From Siderastrea radians (taxonomy: Eukaryota > Cnidaria > Anthozoa > Scleractinia > Rhizangiidae): 64,000 nucleotides of DNA. The notes below the pieces were generated by a model. The model ran no database searches, was not told the origin of the DNA, and was given only the letters and a program-made list of their open reading frames with translations. The position numbers and the translations under genes are program-made. Of the stretch, positions 21,711 through 31,051 are shown in pieces (the stretch's first letter is position 1; each line of letters begins with the position of its first letter). Location of the stretch: positions 37,457,865-37,521,864 of the forward strand of contig OZ024894.1 in NCBI GenBank assembly GCA_964017195.1. Direction: 5' to 3'.

Positions 21711-22940
21711 ATGTTCAGAACTCCACCATACCTCGAGAAGATTGAATATGTTCAACTTTATTTGGACACCCCGCTCACCTTCCCTGGGAATGGCCAAACT
21801 CAAACAAAGTCAAACCACAAATTTACCTCAAAAGACAGGGACATTTTTTATGACTGGTACAACGCTTATTTCCGCGTCGATTTCAAGTTTGAAGCAAAAG
21901 CAAACGGAACCAACATTGACGCTGACACTGAATCGGTTCAGATCAACGGTTCTTTCTCATTGATAAAAAATTTGAAACTGAAATCAGCGGGAAAAATCCT
22001 GTACGAGGCGGACAATTTCCACAAAGGTATTTTCATCAAAAATCTGCTTGATTTTTCGGACGATTTTTCGAGAAACGTGGCAAAAAACCAGTTTTGGTAT
22101 CTTGACTCTGACGCAACCACAGTGACTGATGCAAATGCGACGAACCTTGGAATGCGGGCAAGGGCGCTTCTATCACATGGAGGTCAGATAGTTCAGACCA
22201 TTATCCCTTTGAATCGTTATTCCTTCTTCGAAATTGATTTTGAAAGTGATCTACAAGATGATCCTGAAATGATTTACCAAAACGATGGAACAGCTCAAGG
22301 GATTGTTGTCCGTAAATTTGAGTTGTGGGCCCCACAATTACATTTTACTGATAAAGGTCTGTCCTTGGTCAATGAAAATTTCGTGAAGCCAACCGAATGG
22401 AAATACCTGAAAGAAAATTTGCATATAAGCAGCTCCCGAAGGGATGTGAATGGTATGTGGTTAATTACACCTGGGGGAAAAAACCGCAAGCATGTCTTTG
22501 TATTCCTTCAACAAACTCTGAAACAAGATTCTTATACGCAAAATCCTTACATCTTTGACACATTTGATATCGATGGTGATGACTCAGCAAGTTTGGACAC
22601 TTGCCGTCTCAAATACGGCTCAAACTTTTACCCTGAGATTGATTACGACCATGACTTTAAAATAAGAATTTTGAATGATTTGATCAATTTCAGATACAGA
22701 AAGAATGACTGCAATTCCAGCGTTCAGCGGCAGCTTGCCAACTTTGAGAAATTATACCCGATTATTTACTTTGATCTACGGAATGTAAAAGAAAGTGTTA
22801 CAGGCGACCCCAAAAATCTTGAATGCCATTACAGACTTAACGAAGCCGCTAACGCTCAAGATTACATGATATTCGCCTTGGTTTTGAATGAACAAGAATG
22901 TGTGCTGAAGCAAATTGGAAATGAACTTGTCGCAGTCTAG
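21711..22940 (+). CDS. Candidate major capsid (hexon-like) protein
   Basis: 409 residues with no internal break, the best-preserved gene of the provirus. It is beta-rich and aromatic: FPGNGQTQTKSNHKF near the N-terminus, then KDRDIFYDWYNAYFRVDF, a central VVRKFELWAPQLHF and LITPGGKNRKHVFVFLQQT. The Asp-rich C-terminal half includes IYFDLRNVKE. Length and location between core and pVI-like genes match the double jelly-roll hexon of adintovirus-like elements. A TATA-like AATATAAAC lies about 15 nt before the ATG. A structure prediction would settle the fold. Confidence 0.55.
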   Translation: MFRTPPYLEKIEYVQLYLDTPLTFPGNGQTQTKSNHKFTSKDRDIFYDWYNAYFRVDFKFEAKANGTNIDADTESVQINGSFSLIKNLKLKSAGKILYEADNFHKGIFIKNLLDFSDDFSRNVAKNQFWYLDSDATTVTDANATNLGMRARALLSHGGQIVQTIIPLNRYSFFEIDFESDLQDDPEMIYQNDGTAQGIVVRKFELWAPQLHFTDKGLSLVNENFVKPTEWKYLKENLHISSSRRDVNGMWLITPGGKNRKHVFVFLQQTLKQDSYTQNPYIFDTFDIDGDDSASLDTCRLKYGSNFYPEIDYDHDFKIRILNDLINFRYRKNDCNSSVQRQLANFEKLYPIIYFDLRNVKESVTGDPKNLECHYRLNEAANAQDYMIFALVLNEQECVLKQIGNELVAV

Positions 22941-22979
22941 AAAATTTGAAAAAAATTCTGAATATAATATACGCGCACG

Positions 22980-23683
22980 ATGAGCACAACTTATCATCCA
23001 TATAAAATCGCACTGACTAATGGACAGAAAAAGAAACTTCAAAAAGCTTATGTTTCAAAGACAGCTGTTACTCTGAGAGTTAAACCAGGCCAAATTGGGC
23101 ACGGTGACGAACTTCTTCTCACTGCTACTCAAATCTCGCGACTGAAGAAAACCTCAGCGGCAGGTAAAGGAATGGAAATAAAGTTAAGCCAGACCCAGAT
23201 TCAGAATACTGCACAGCGTGGTGGAAGTTTGTTTTCTGCTATGCTAGGTTTGGCACGACCTTTGATAAAGCCAGCCCTTGGGGCATTAGCAAGTGCAGGT
23301 TTGAGTTTCGGTGCTGAAAAGGTGCTGAAAAAGATATTCGGAAAGGGTTTTGGGCCGAAGGAAATTGAGCTTTATAAACTTGTCCAGCAAATGACTCCTA
23401 CTCAGAAAAAAGCGGCGGAACAATATCTTGTTGGAAAAGGTTTTGTGATTGGAGGTGCAGCACAGTACGGCGGCTTCCTAGGTATGTTGGCGTCTATCGG
23501 AGTACCTTTGGCCATTGATTTAGTCCGAAAAATAATTGGAAAAGGTCTGCAAACTCAACCACCACGCTCAAGACCAAGACGAGCACTACTTTACCACCAC
23601 CTCCTAAAGGTAAAGGAATGCAAATTCGACCTCCACCTTTTTTTGGAACTTGGGATGATTATTATTTGAAAAAAAAAAACTGA
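22980..23683 (+). pseudogene. pVI/pX-like membrane-active minor virion protein
   Basis: The frame from ATG 22980 encodes a basic N-terminus (NGQKKKLQKAY) with repeated TxxQI segments (LTATQISRLKK, LSQTQIQNT). A Gly/Ala-rich hydrophobic region follows (GLARPLIKPALGALASAGLS). A second hydrophobic Gly-rich patch precedes a Pro-rich tail. Near 23570-23620 the frame shifts: the tail in another frame is Pro/Gly-rich and ends at 23681-23683. The composition suits an entry or core minor protein like adenovirus pVI/pX. It lies between hexon and protease. Confidence 0.5.
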
Positions 23684-24126
23684 AATTTGAAGATAAACCT
23701 CTATCCAACATTGACCTCAGAAAATGGTGCAACTTTTTACGAATTCCAATAAAAGGTATTTTCAGCAGAAACGAAGTAAAACCCTTGTTTCATTCCCCAT
23801 GCATTATAAATTTAGATGATTTTGGAAGTTTGGGAACTCATTGGGTATGTTGTTGGCCTGCCAAAGACAAAGGTACATACGAGTATTTCGATTCATTTGG
23901 TTTTCCACCACCTTTAGAATGGGAACAAGAAATGTCAATACACGGGATGACACATTTTTTTCAGAAATGATAACCAAATTTAATGGGAAAAAAGTGTGAG
24001 ATGTGGTTATTACTGCCTTCTCTTTTTGAATGACAGAAATAAAGGAACAAGTTTTGCCGATATTTTGAAAATGTTCTCCAACGATTTACTTGAAAACGAG
24101 GCAATAGCGAAAAATTATTTTTCATA
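23684..24126 (+). pseudogene. Adenain-like cysteine protease, broken
   Basis: The frame ending at 23970 has GTHWVCCW (catalytic His codon 23839-23841) and YEYFDSFG (Asp codon 23890-23892). A second frame from about 23999 has RCGYYCLLFLNDRN, whose first Cys (24002-24004) fits the adenain nucleophile, and runs to a stop at about 24126. The two blocks are in different frames with stops between 23968 and 24000. The His-Asp...CG order and spacing match adenovirus-type proteases that mature virion proteins. No clear ATG is seen; the start may lie in the A-run at 23669-23679. Confidence 0.7.
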
Positions 24127-24139
24127 AAATATATATGCA

Positions 24140-24285
24140 ATGGAAGTGTACTGTGTAAGAAAAGCGGCACACGCCCAATGTGCAGGGAAGTGAAAAGGTT
24201 GTAATCACAAAGAACAATCGAAAACTCTTAAAAGTAAAATGTGCTAGTTGCGGAATAACAAAACACGTTTTATGCCGGGAAACTA
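24140..24285 (+). pseudogene. Small zinc-ribbon protein, frame-broken
   Basis: From ATG 24140 a short frame carries the first Cys residues (EVYCVRK, HAQC) and stops at about 24193. Another frame continues with a Lys/Asn-rich stretch and CASCGITK. The two-part Cys arrangement resembles the short DUF5679-like zinc-ribbon proteins of adintovirus-like and large DNA viruses. The breaks and the small size keep confidence modest. Confidence 0.45.
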
Positions 24286-24333
24286 GGAGAGCCCTCCCGC
24301 GCGGAGGGCAGTGGTATATTTGGCGACGTTGCC

Positions 24334-25035
24334 ATGGCGGTGGGTGATTTAGCTATTACAAAAGGGATCCCATTTCTTGCGAAAAAAAAGTATCGAAGCT
24401 GGACGATATTACGCTTCTGAAGCTATCAGAGACCCCAAACTGCAAAAGAAAGCAATAAATTACACGTTGAATAAAGCCTGCCCAGTCATTGAAAAAGTTG
24501 GTAGTGAAATGTTAGATCAACTTTCAACTAAAGTTCGACCAAACCAACGTTACAAAACTGACCGACCTGATTTGGATTGGCCTGGTATTGATTTGCATGC
24601 AACAATCGGAAAATTTCCGAAACCAAAAAAGGGTTGGACATTACCAGGGCATAATTACACAGGACCATACAATCCTCTTGAAAAGCAAGTTGCATTTGAT
24701 CCAGAAACTGGAGAAATCTTGGAAATATATCAGAAACCGACAGGTGCAACAGATGCGATTGCTATGCAACATGATGTTGATTATGATGTTTGTTCCAACC
24801 GTGAAAAAAAATATGGTGAAAATCTCAAAAAATGTAAACATAAAGCGGACAAAAAATGGTGAAAAATCTTGACGCTGTTCCTTACAAAGAACGACCATGG
24901 GGACATGCGGCTGCAAGGCATACAATCAATGCTAAACAAAAGTTAGGCTTGGGTTTGAAACAACAAAAAGGGACTGATGTTTTGGATAAACCATTGGATG
25001 CAGTAAAATTTGCTGAAACTTTGACAAAAAAATGA
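24334..25035 (+). pseudogene. Parvovirus-type phospholipase A2 virion protein
   Basis: The ATG at 24334 opens a hydrophobic N-terminus. An A-run at 24382-24389 shifts the frame into the 24377-24862 segment. That segment contains TKVRPNQRYKTDRPDLDWPG and LPGHNYTGPYNPLEKQ, which is a calcium-loop-like signature. It also has AMQHDVDYDVC, the His-Asp pair and Tyr of the PLA2 active site, and a Cys/Lys stretch ending ADKKW. A further frame change at about 24861 leads into a tail with NAKQKLGLG, ending at 25035. Parvovirus VP1-like PLA2 domains breach endosomal membranes during entry and are known in adintoviruses. This copy is broken twice. Confidence 0.75.
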
Positions 25036-25217
25036 TTCCTTCCACAAAACCTGTATTCGATCTGTATTGGAAAGGTGATATTGCGAAAAATGCTTTCACG
25101 GGACCAACTGGTGTCACAAGCAAGAAATTTTGGACTCATCCGAAAAAAGGTACTGTCATGCGTTTGGTGAAAAATCCAAAAACTGGCAAATATGAAAATG
25201 TGTCTGAAGAACCTTAA
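25032..25217 (+). CDS. Small unrecognised provirus ORF
   Basis: 61 residues from an ATG that overlaps the stop of the PLA2 gene (ATGA-type overlap). Basic and aromatic, with FTGPTGVTSKKFWTHPKKG. It ends at 25217, three bases past the end of the opposite-strand gene at 25214. Function unknown. It could be a virion accessory protein or a chance frame. Confidence 0.3.
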   Translation: MIPSTKPVFDLYWKGDIAKNAFTGPTGVTSKKFWTHPKKGTVMRLVKNPKTGKYENVSEEP

Positions 25218-25760
25218 TTGTTTGACCACCACTTTTCAAACTCCTGTTTTGCTCGCAGCCTGCTTGCAAAGGTTCTAGGAAGGTGATGAGAAATAGATTC
25301 CATAATTTCTTTTTTGTGGGGCCAGCATTCAGAAGGTACCATTTCAAAATAATTGTGCAGAAAACAGGGGTAGTTCACTGACTTGCCGGTCATCTCCTTA
25401 AATTGAGCAATAACCTTACCCAGAAAATCTACCTCGCTGGAAGAAAATATTTTGTCAATATTCCATTTCTGAAAAACATTTTTTAAATGAAAATTACTAT
25501 TTTGGAGGCACAGTGGAACTTCTTCCTCGATTTTCTTCTTGGAACTGTTCATCATCATCACATTCAAACACTCTACAACATTTTGGACATTTACGACAGA
25601 ACTCATTCACCACATAAACTAGTTGCTCCTTGCATGAAGGACAACGATTGATCCTATCTGATAACAGGCATAAATGTAATTCATTTCTTTTTTGCAACAT
25701 TTGTTGAATCATTTTCGACGAAATTTTCACACCTTGCAGACAACCAAATGGGTCGTCCAT
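25214..25760 (-). pseudogene. Zinc-ribbon protein, possibly a transcription factor
   Basis: The minus-strand frame (likely start MDDPFG at about 25760) has RCPSCKEQL and FCRKCPKCCRVFE, four or more cysteines of a zinc ribbon. It stops at 25497. An overlapping frame (to 25214) carries a helical domain with NFHLKNVFQKWNIDKIF and CFLHNYFEMV and ends at FEKWWSNN. Probably one gene with a frame change at about 25560-25600. A zinc ribbon followed by a helical domain is the layout of VLTF3-type late transcription factors, but I cannot confirm homology. It is divergent from the integrase, with only about 24 bp between likely starts. Confidence 0.4.
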
Positions 25761-25783
25761 TTTTTTATTGTGTATGGTATACA

Positions 25784-26797
25784 ATGAGCGCGCGCATTTT
25801 CAATAGGTTGTCAAAAATTTATTACAGCCCGCAAGGGTATTGGAAAGGGTTTCCAGCGATTAAGAAATTAGCCCAGGCAGCGAAAGTCTCGGAAGATGTG
25901 GCTCGAAAATGGTTGATGAAGCAAGCTCTTTGGCAGGTTTATTTACCAGCCCCACGGTACATTCCAAGACCGAAATTTGATGCTCCTGTTCCAAACAAAG
26001 TTCACCAAGCCCATCTTCCGTATCTCCCACACGATCGCCCACCACGATCTCGTAAAACTTTTAAATATGCCCTCACAGTGGTAGATACGGCCTCTCGATA
26101 CAAAGAGGCCGAACGGTTGACCACAAAAGAGGCCAAAGAAGTCGCAGCTGCTCTGGAACGTATTTATAGTCGTGGTCCTTTGAAGTGGCCGAAACTGTTT
26201 CAGGTCGATCCAGGTCGTGAGTTTATGGGCGCTGTGAATCAACTGCTTTCGAAACATAATGTCGAGGTTAGACGCGGCCGCGTGGATATTCACTGTGATC
26301 AATTGCAAGCTATCGTTGAAAGATTCAACCGCACCCTGGCTGAACGACTGCTTGGACACCAATATGGGGTTGAAATGCGCCTCCCAGACGACAAAAGATC
26401 GACCGAATGGGTGGCCCGACTGCCCGCTGTTAATTCAGCTTTGAATAAAGAAGTCACTCGACTGACCGGTCAGAAACCCGTTGAGGCCATCAAAGAGAAA
26501 ACTGTTCCATCCAAACCCTCGACCCCTTATTTGAGACCCGTTGGTGTAAACGAAAAGAAGCTCCCCTCCCGTTTAAGTGTTCGCTATCTCTATCAACCCG
26601 GTGAACTTGAAGGTGGCCGGCGAAGAGCTACCGACCCAATCTGGTCTTTGAAAGTTTACGAGATTGAAAAAAATATGATAAAACCGGACGCACTGGTTAT
26701 CTATTATTTGTTCGACGGACCAAAACGCGGGTTTGTCCGCGAAGAGCTTTTGGTTGTCCCTCCAGATACACAGCTACCACCGGCAATCCAACTATGA
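25784..26797 (+). CDS. Polinton-type DDE integrase with one catalytic Asp missing
   Basis: From ATG 25784, 337 residues. The N-terminal helix-turn-helix-like segment contains AKVSEDVARKWLMKQ and YIPRPKF. In the RNase H-fold core the first catalytic Asp is expected in a HQAD motif. This copy reads VHQAHLPYLP (His codon 26012-26014). The second Asp lies in FQVDPGREF and the Glu in AIVERFNRTL, 36 residues apart. VVDTASRYKEAE and TGQKPVEAI fit the family. A chromodomain-like tail contains YLYQPGELEGGRR and DPIWSLKVYEIE, ending with KRGFVREELLVVPP. The ORF is intact, but loss of the first Asp predicts no strand transfer. Confidence 0.8.
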   Translation: MSARIFNRLSKIYYSPQGYWKGFPAIKKLAQAAKVSEDVARKWLMKQALWQVYLPAPRYIPRPKFDAPVPNKVHQAHLPYLPHDRPPRSRKTFKYALTVVDTASRYKEAERLTTKEAKEVAAALERIYSRGPLKWPKLFQVDPGREFMGAVNQLLSKHNVEVRRGRVDIHCDQLQAIVERFNRTLAERLLGHQYGVEMRLPDDKRSTEWVARLPAVNSALNKEVTRLTGQKPVEAIKEKTVPSKPSTPYLRPVGVNEKKLPSRLSVRYLYQPGELEGGRRRATDPIWSLKVYEIEKNMIKPDALVIYYLFDGPKRGFVREELLVVPPDTQLPPAIQL

Positions 26798-26809
26798 AAC
26801 TCGATCGGT

Positions 26810-29800
26810 TCTGTGTGAATACCGTCTTCCAATACCTAGCGTTCGTCGTAGTAAGCGCTCAGCCCCAGCTTCTGCTGTTCGTACTTAACAATCCTCCCGT
26901 TGTTCATGCGAAAACCAATGTTCGTTGCCATGTCCTTGCTGCCGTCCAAAGCTGACCTGAAACGCTGCCACGTGATCTCGTTCTGTTTCTTTGACATCCC
27001 TTTTGCGCTGAACTTATTTTTTTTCGCCCTCAGGTTCATCGACGAAATAACATTTTGAGCAGAGTGCAATCATTCTGCTGCCTTCACACTCGAGTTTAAA
27101 GAGCCAAGGGGTACGACTGCTCCACTTGACCCAAGCTAACCACTCTTGCTTTTTTGCCTCAAATTCTGTTTGCAGCTCTGGTTTGACGATGTCTTCCAAC
27201 TTTTCTCCGCTGATTGCCATGTAATTGCTGTCTGTGTCCATCTGAATCAATTCAAAATCTCTTCTGTCAAAATGCCTGTCAAGAAAGTCATAATATAATT
27301 CAAGCATTCGAAGCTTTGCCAGTTGATATACAGCTATTCCTACCTGAAATGGTCTTCTGATTGTAATCCGAGGCTTTCGGCTTTCCAGCTCAGACGCCTG
27401 CCCGATCTCGTCAAGATCAGTGAAATATGCGCTTCGCAAGGCTCTGTCGACTACCTTGTCGTCTTTGGTGCAAATGATGTTTGTTTACCGCTCCAAGGCT
27501 TCGATGAGCTTGCCGTACCCGCTATTTCCTAACAGCTTGAACACCTCGGCCAGCAGTGCCTTGCTTTCTTTCACGTCTCCAGTCCGGCGCGCCTCCGTCA
27601 CTTGCTCCACGAACCAAGTGAATATCTTAGTTGGTTGGTAGTCAATCGTCCGATAAACATTTGTGATCACTGCTCTATGATCAATATACCATCTAAGTAG
27701 AGGAGCGTATAATAATATCCTCTTTGCGGACAATGCTCCCGTGAGTTTTCTCCCGTCTCAGCGCTTTCGCCCCGTGTGCCTCAGGTAATCATGCATACGC
27801 TGTGGCACTGCTTCAATTGGTACCTCTTTGTTGTAGAAGAATGGGCACATCTCCCAAACTTTGGGCGCAAGTGCTCAGGGATCTCTATATCGACTTCTGC
27901 AAATCCGAACCATTTTTCTTCTTTGAGACTTTGTGTTAGTATGGGAGCGGCGGCTTGGTAGTTATAATGCACGACCCTTCCCTTTCCGCAAGGCATGTCT
28001 CTAAGCATGGTTGACAAGTACAAAGCATTGGCGTCGTAACCCACGATATTTTTGCAAAGACGGGGTTCCGCTATTCGATGAGACCTTATCTTCGTGACTC
28101 CAACTTCATGGTATCTTGTGAAAACAAGGCTCGGGCCACCGACAACAGCTTCTTTCAGCATCTCATACGCTTCTTTGCCCGGGCTGCAGAGATCCGCGCC
28201 CCTCTCAACACATCCGCGGAGCAAGTAATGTAAACTAACACCTGGGATACTGACAGCGTCTTTTAAAATATCGATTCCCTTATCAGTATAGAAAGCACGC
28301 ATCTTTTCCAGAGCCTCGAGGCCAGGAGCCACATCGAGATTATTGTAGTAACGTAGCCAGTCTGCGAAGGTACACATGCCCTTTTCTTTGAACAGACGCT
28401 GGCACCCCTCCCGTTCCTCCCACGTGAGAACATAGTCGCCCTTCAGCTTCTAATACCAATCCTCATATTTCGGAAGTCCGCGAAAATCGAGTTTTTCAGG
28501 AGTGTCAAACCACTCGTACGGAAACCACGATTTTACACGAAATGTTCTCTGATCAGGTTCAGATCGTATCGCCCGGAGTTGAACCCGAGAACTGGCACCT
28601 GGTCACACCATTCTTCAGTTTTGAGGCGCTGCGCTTTTGGAAGCATCTTCACGTCGTCGGGCATAAACCCTGCTCTTACTTTGGTCTGGATGTTTTTCCC
28701 GCGCCGTTCCAGTTCTTCCATAAACTTGCGAACCAGCTCCACTGGATTTTTTCACAAATGTGTGTTGGCTCGCGTTCGAGGGTGTCCCCAATGCTCACCA
28801 AGATTGGTACGTGTGTGTTCTCGATCGCAAGCATGCCTGTCGGCTCCTTCCTCTGATTCTTATCTCCGTATGCTTCGAAGTCATACAATATCGCGAGTGG
28901 GTAACTTCGCATTTGGGTCCGTGGCAGTTCCACATCTATTTCCCCTACTTCACACGCCCATGCCTCGATTACATAGTAGCCAGATGCTCGGAGCGCTTTT
29001 GTGCGTTCTACAGTTGCTTTGAACTGGTCTTCTCGTGTTTGGTCATTGCGAGCAATGATTTTATTACGATCATTAGGGTAACATTTTCGGCATCCGTGCC
29101 AGTGACAGCCGTGGTATTGAAAAACAGTCCTCGTTTCATGGTTGTACCCGTCGACAGGAGCGCGCTCAACCCATCGCTCGCCGCCGTGCCTGCATGCCGC
29201 GTGGTGAATGTGAATTTTCCGCCGCTTGGCTTCTCGTTCAAGCCAGCGAAGAAATTCTGGAGAAGCTGTATGTTTTGGATAAAAGGCCTTCTCGAAAGCT
29301 GTCTGCGGCGCTTCGACTTCGGCCGGGCAATCAATCACCGTCTTTCCTTGGGCGCACGTTTGGGTATGTCGTTGAAGGTGGCAAGCTTGAGTGAATCTTG
29401 CACGGCAATGAACACATGCATACGTTCTTGCAAGCTTCGAAATATCTTTGATGACGAAAGCGTGCCCCTCGTAAATTCCGATTGTCAAAATGTTCGTTAG
29501 TTTGGCCGGTGGGTTACGCCTAAGATGCCATACCAATTCACCCTCCATGCGCTCAGGCTCATAGACACGGATACCCAACCAATCCGAGAAAGGTGCTCCC
29601 TGATTCAGGTGTTTTTTAGCCCGATCAAGTTCATCGAGCGAAGTTTTCGGGCAGTCGTTTGGAATAGTTCTGAGATCAAAGAAACTCTTAGCAAGCTCCT
29701 GTGCTGCTTTTGTGCTTCGATCTGGTCTTGCACCGCAGTGTACCGCAATGCAGCGCCACAGACACAAGTTGTCCTTGTAGGTGTCCAGCGTCAGCATCGA

Positions 29801-30537
29801 ACGGCCATGCGCAAGGTTACGCAGCCAGCCTGGCAAGGGGCCTGTGCCTAACAGTGGCTGTTGGTCAAGCACGACTTTTACATCAACATTAAAGTGGTTT
29901 ACAATCACCCACTTCGTGTCCGGTCTCTTGATGTTGTCAGGGTCCAGGCGTACCTTCTCCCGCTCACTCAACCATTTCTCCGCCTCAGACAGGCGTTCAA
30001 ACCAAGGTGAGCCATTGTTAGTGTACATCACCATTAACGAACCGTCTTCAATGTTGCGTAACTGATATGAAAAGATGTGTCTGGCTTAGAAAGATGTGTG
30101 AACTTTCTCTCGCATTTTTGCCATAAATTTGGTGTCAAATCTCTTTCCAGGCCTCGGATGAAGCGCCAGCGGATGAAACGGCGCCCCTTTTTCTCTTCTC
30201 CCTTATGTTCGGTATTATCATACATATCAAGAATCTCATTCTGATAGTTTGTAACATTTCGGATATTCTCTCGAGAAATTGGATCAAACTCCCTCAAAAT
30301 TTCTTGTATTTTTCTCCCCCTTCTTTTACGAGGAGGAGCAGTCGGTTGAAAAGGTTTAGGAAGTAAGGGCTTATCTAAACTCTTCTCCACTTTCTCAGAA
30401 ATAGGTTCATCTAATATGTTCTGAATAATTTTTCGAACAGCAGGAGCGTCCTCTGCAAGTAATTGCTCTAAAGTTTGTAACGTAGCTGGATCAAGTTCTT
30501 TCAAAAGTTCTTCAATGTTTATGTTAAGTACAGACAT
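26810..30537 (-). pseudogene. DNA polymerase B of the large provirus, heavily broken
   Basis: Pieces in order: 30537-30034 (start region with KKGRRFIRW), 30034-28676, 28742-28533, 28377-27781, 27733-27485, 27439-27014 and 27069-26836. The 452-residue piece has a C2H2 finger (C207-C227) and a Vsr-like nuclease (D295, YHGCHWHGC 307-315, IEAWACEV). Exo I is LYDFEAYGD (D385, E387). Later pieces hold Exo II (GFNSGRYD), Exo III (RYYNNLD), motif A (GYDANALYLS), motif B (KLLGNSGYGKL) and motif C (QMDTDSNY). Lesions include stops near 28533 and 28450 and at 27485-27487, plus at least four frame changes. A segment between Exo II and Exo III is probably deleted near 28530. Converges on the integrase. 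Confidence 0.85.
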
Positions 30538-30766
30538 TCCAACTTGGATATAAGAAAGATATGTAATGCTTTAATTGAGGAACTTTTGATATAATACAAG
30601 ATTTGTGATTATGTAATTGAAAGAATTTTTTTAAAATAATAGGAGATGCTTCGTTTTAAAATTTTTCTTCTTTTTTGTGCGCTAAGTGGTTTAAAAGAGG
30701 AAAATATGGGTGTAGGAATGAGGTGGTATTTGTCGAATCCACCTATTACTACTACTTATTTATTCT
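30538..30766. other. Right-terminal non-coding region of the provirus
   Basis: AT-rich sequence upstream of the minus-strand PolB start, with a TTATATCC motif about 12 nt before the ATG. It ends in a Polinton-like TACTACTACT (30747-30756). I found no inverted match to it left of 19921. The true end and any target duplication are unconfirmed. Confidence 0.35.
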
Positions 30767-31051
30767 TGCGAATTACTCACATGCTGCTAAAGAACAAATC
30801 TGCTCACACTGAATAATTATGTAAATTACTATCATCATTAGAATCTCCTGCGTCAAGTAACCAGTTGCCACAGTAAAAGCAATTTGCTTGATTTAATTTC
30901 AGTTACAACCCCTGTCTTCTTCAACTTTTTAAGGAATCCGGGGTGGCTTTAAACCCGAAATTTCAAGGTTATGATACATAAAGCAGAAAACCCGTGGAAA
31001 TACAAACCAAGTCTGTCTGTGTCTGTTCACAGGGATATGTCTGGCAAATAG

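Larger units (their letters stand above)
19921..30766. mobile_element. Decayed Polinton/adintovirus-like provirus
   Basis: Gene content read directly from the sequence: candidate penton, core protein, candidate hexon, pVI/pX-like protein, adenain-like protease, zinc protein, PLA2 protein and DDE integrase on the plus strand. PolB and a zinc-ribbon gene lie on the minus strand. This is the gene set of Polintons/adintoviruses, linear double-stranded DNA elements with adenovirus-like virion genes. No FtsK/HerA-type packaging ATPase is visible. The right end may be at the TACTACTACT run (30747-30756). I could not find a matching inverted repeat at the left, so the ends are uncertain. Multiple frame breaks in most genes indicate an old, inactive copy. 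Confidence 0.8.

Noticed and set aside
28760..29500. 246-codon plus-strand frame
   Set aside because: It is antisense to the zinc finger, nuclease and Exo I motifs of PolB and has no recognisable feature.
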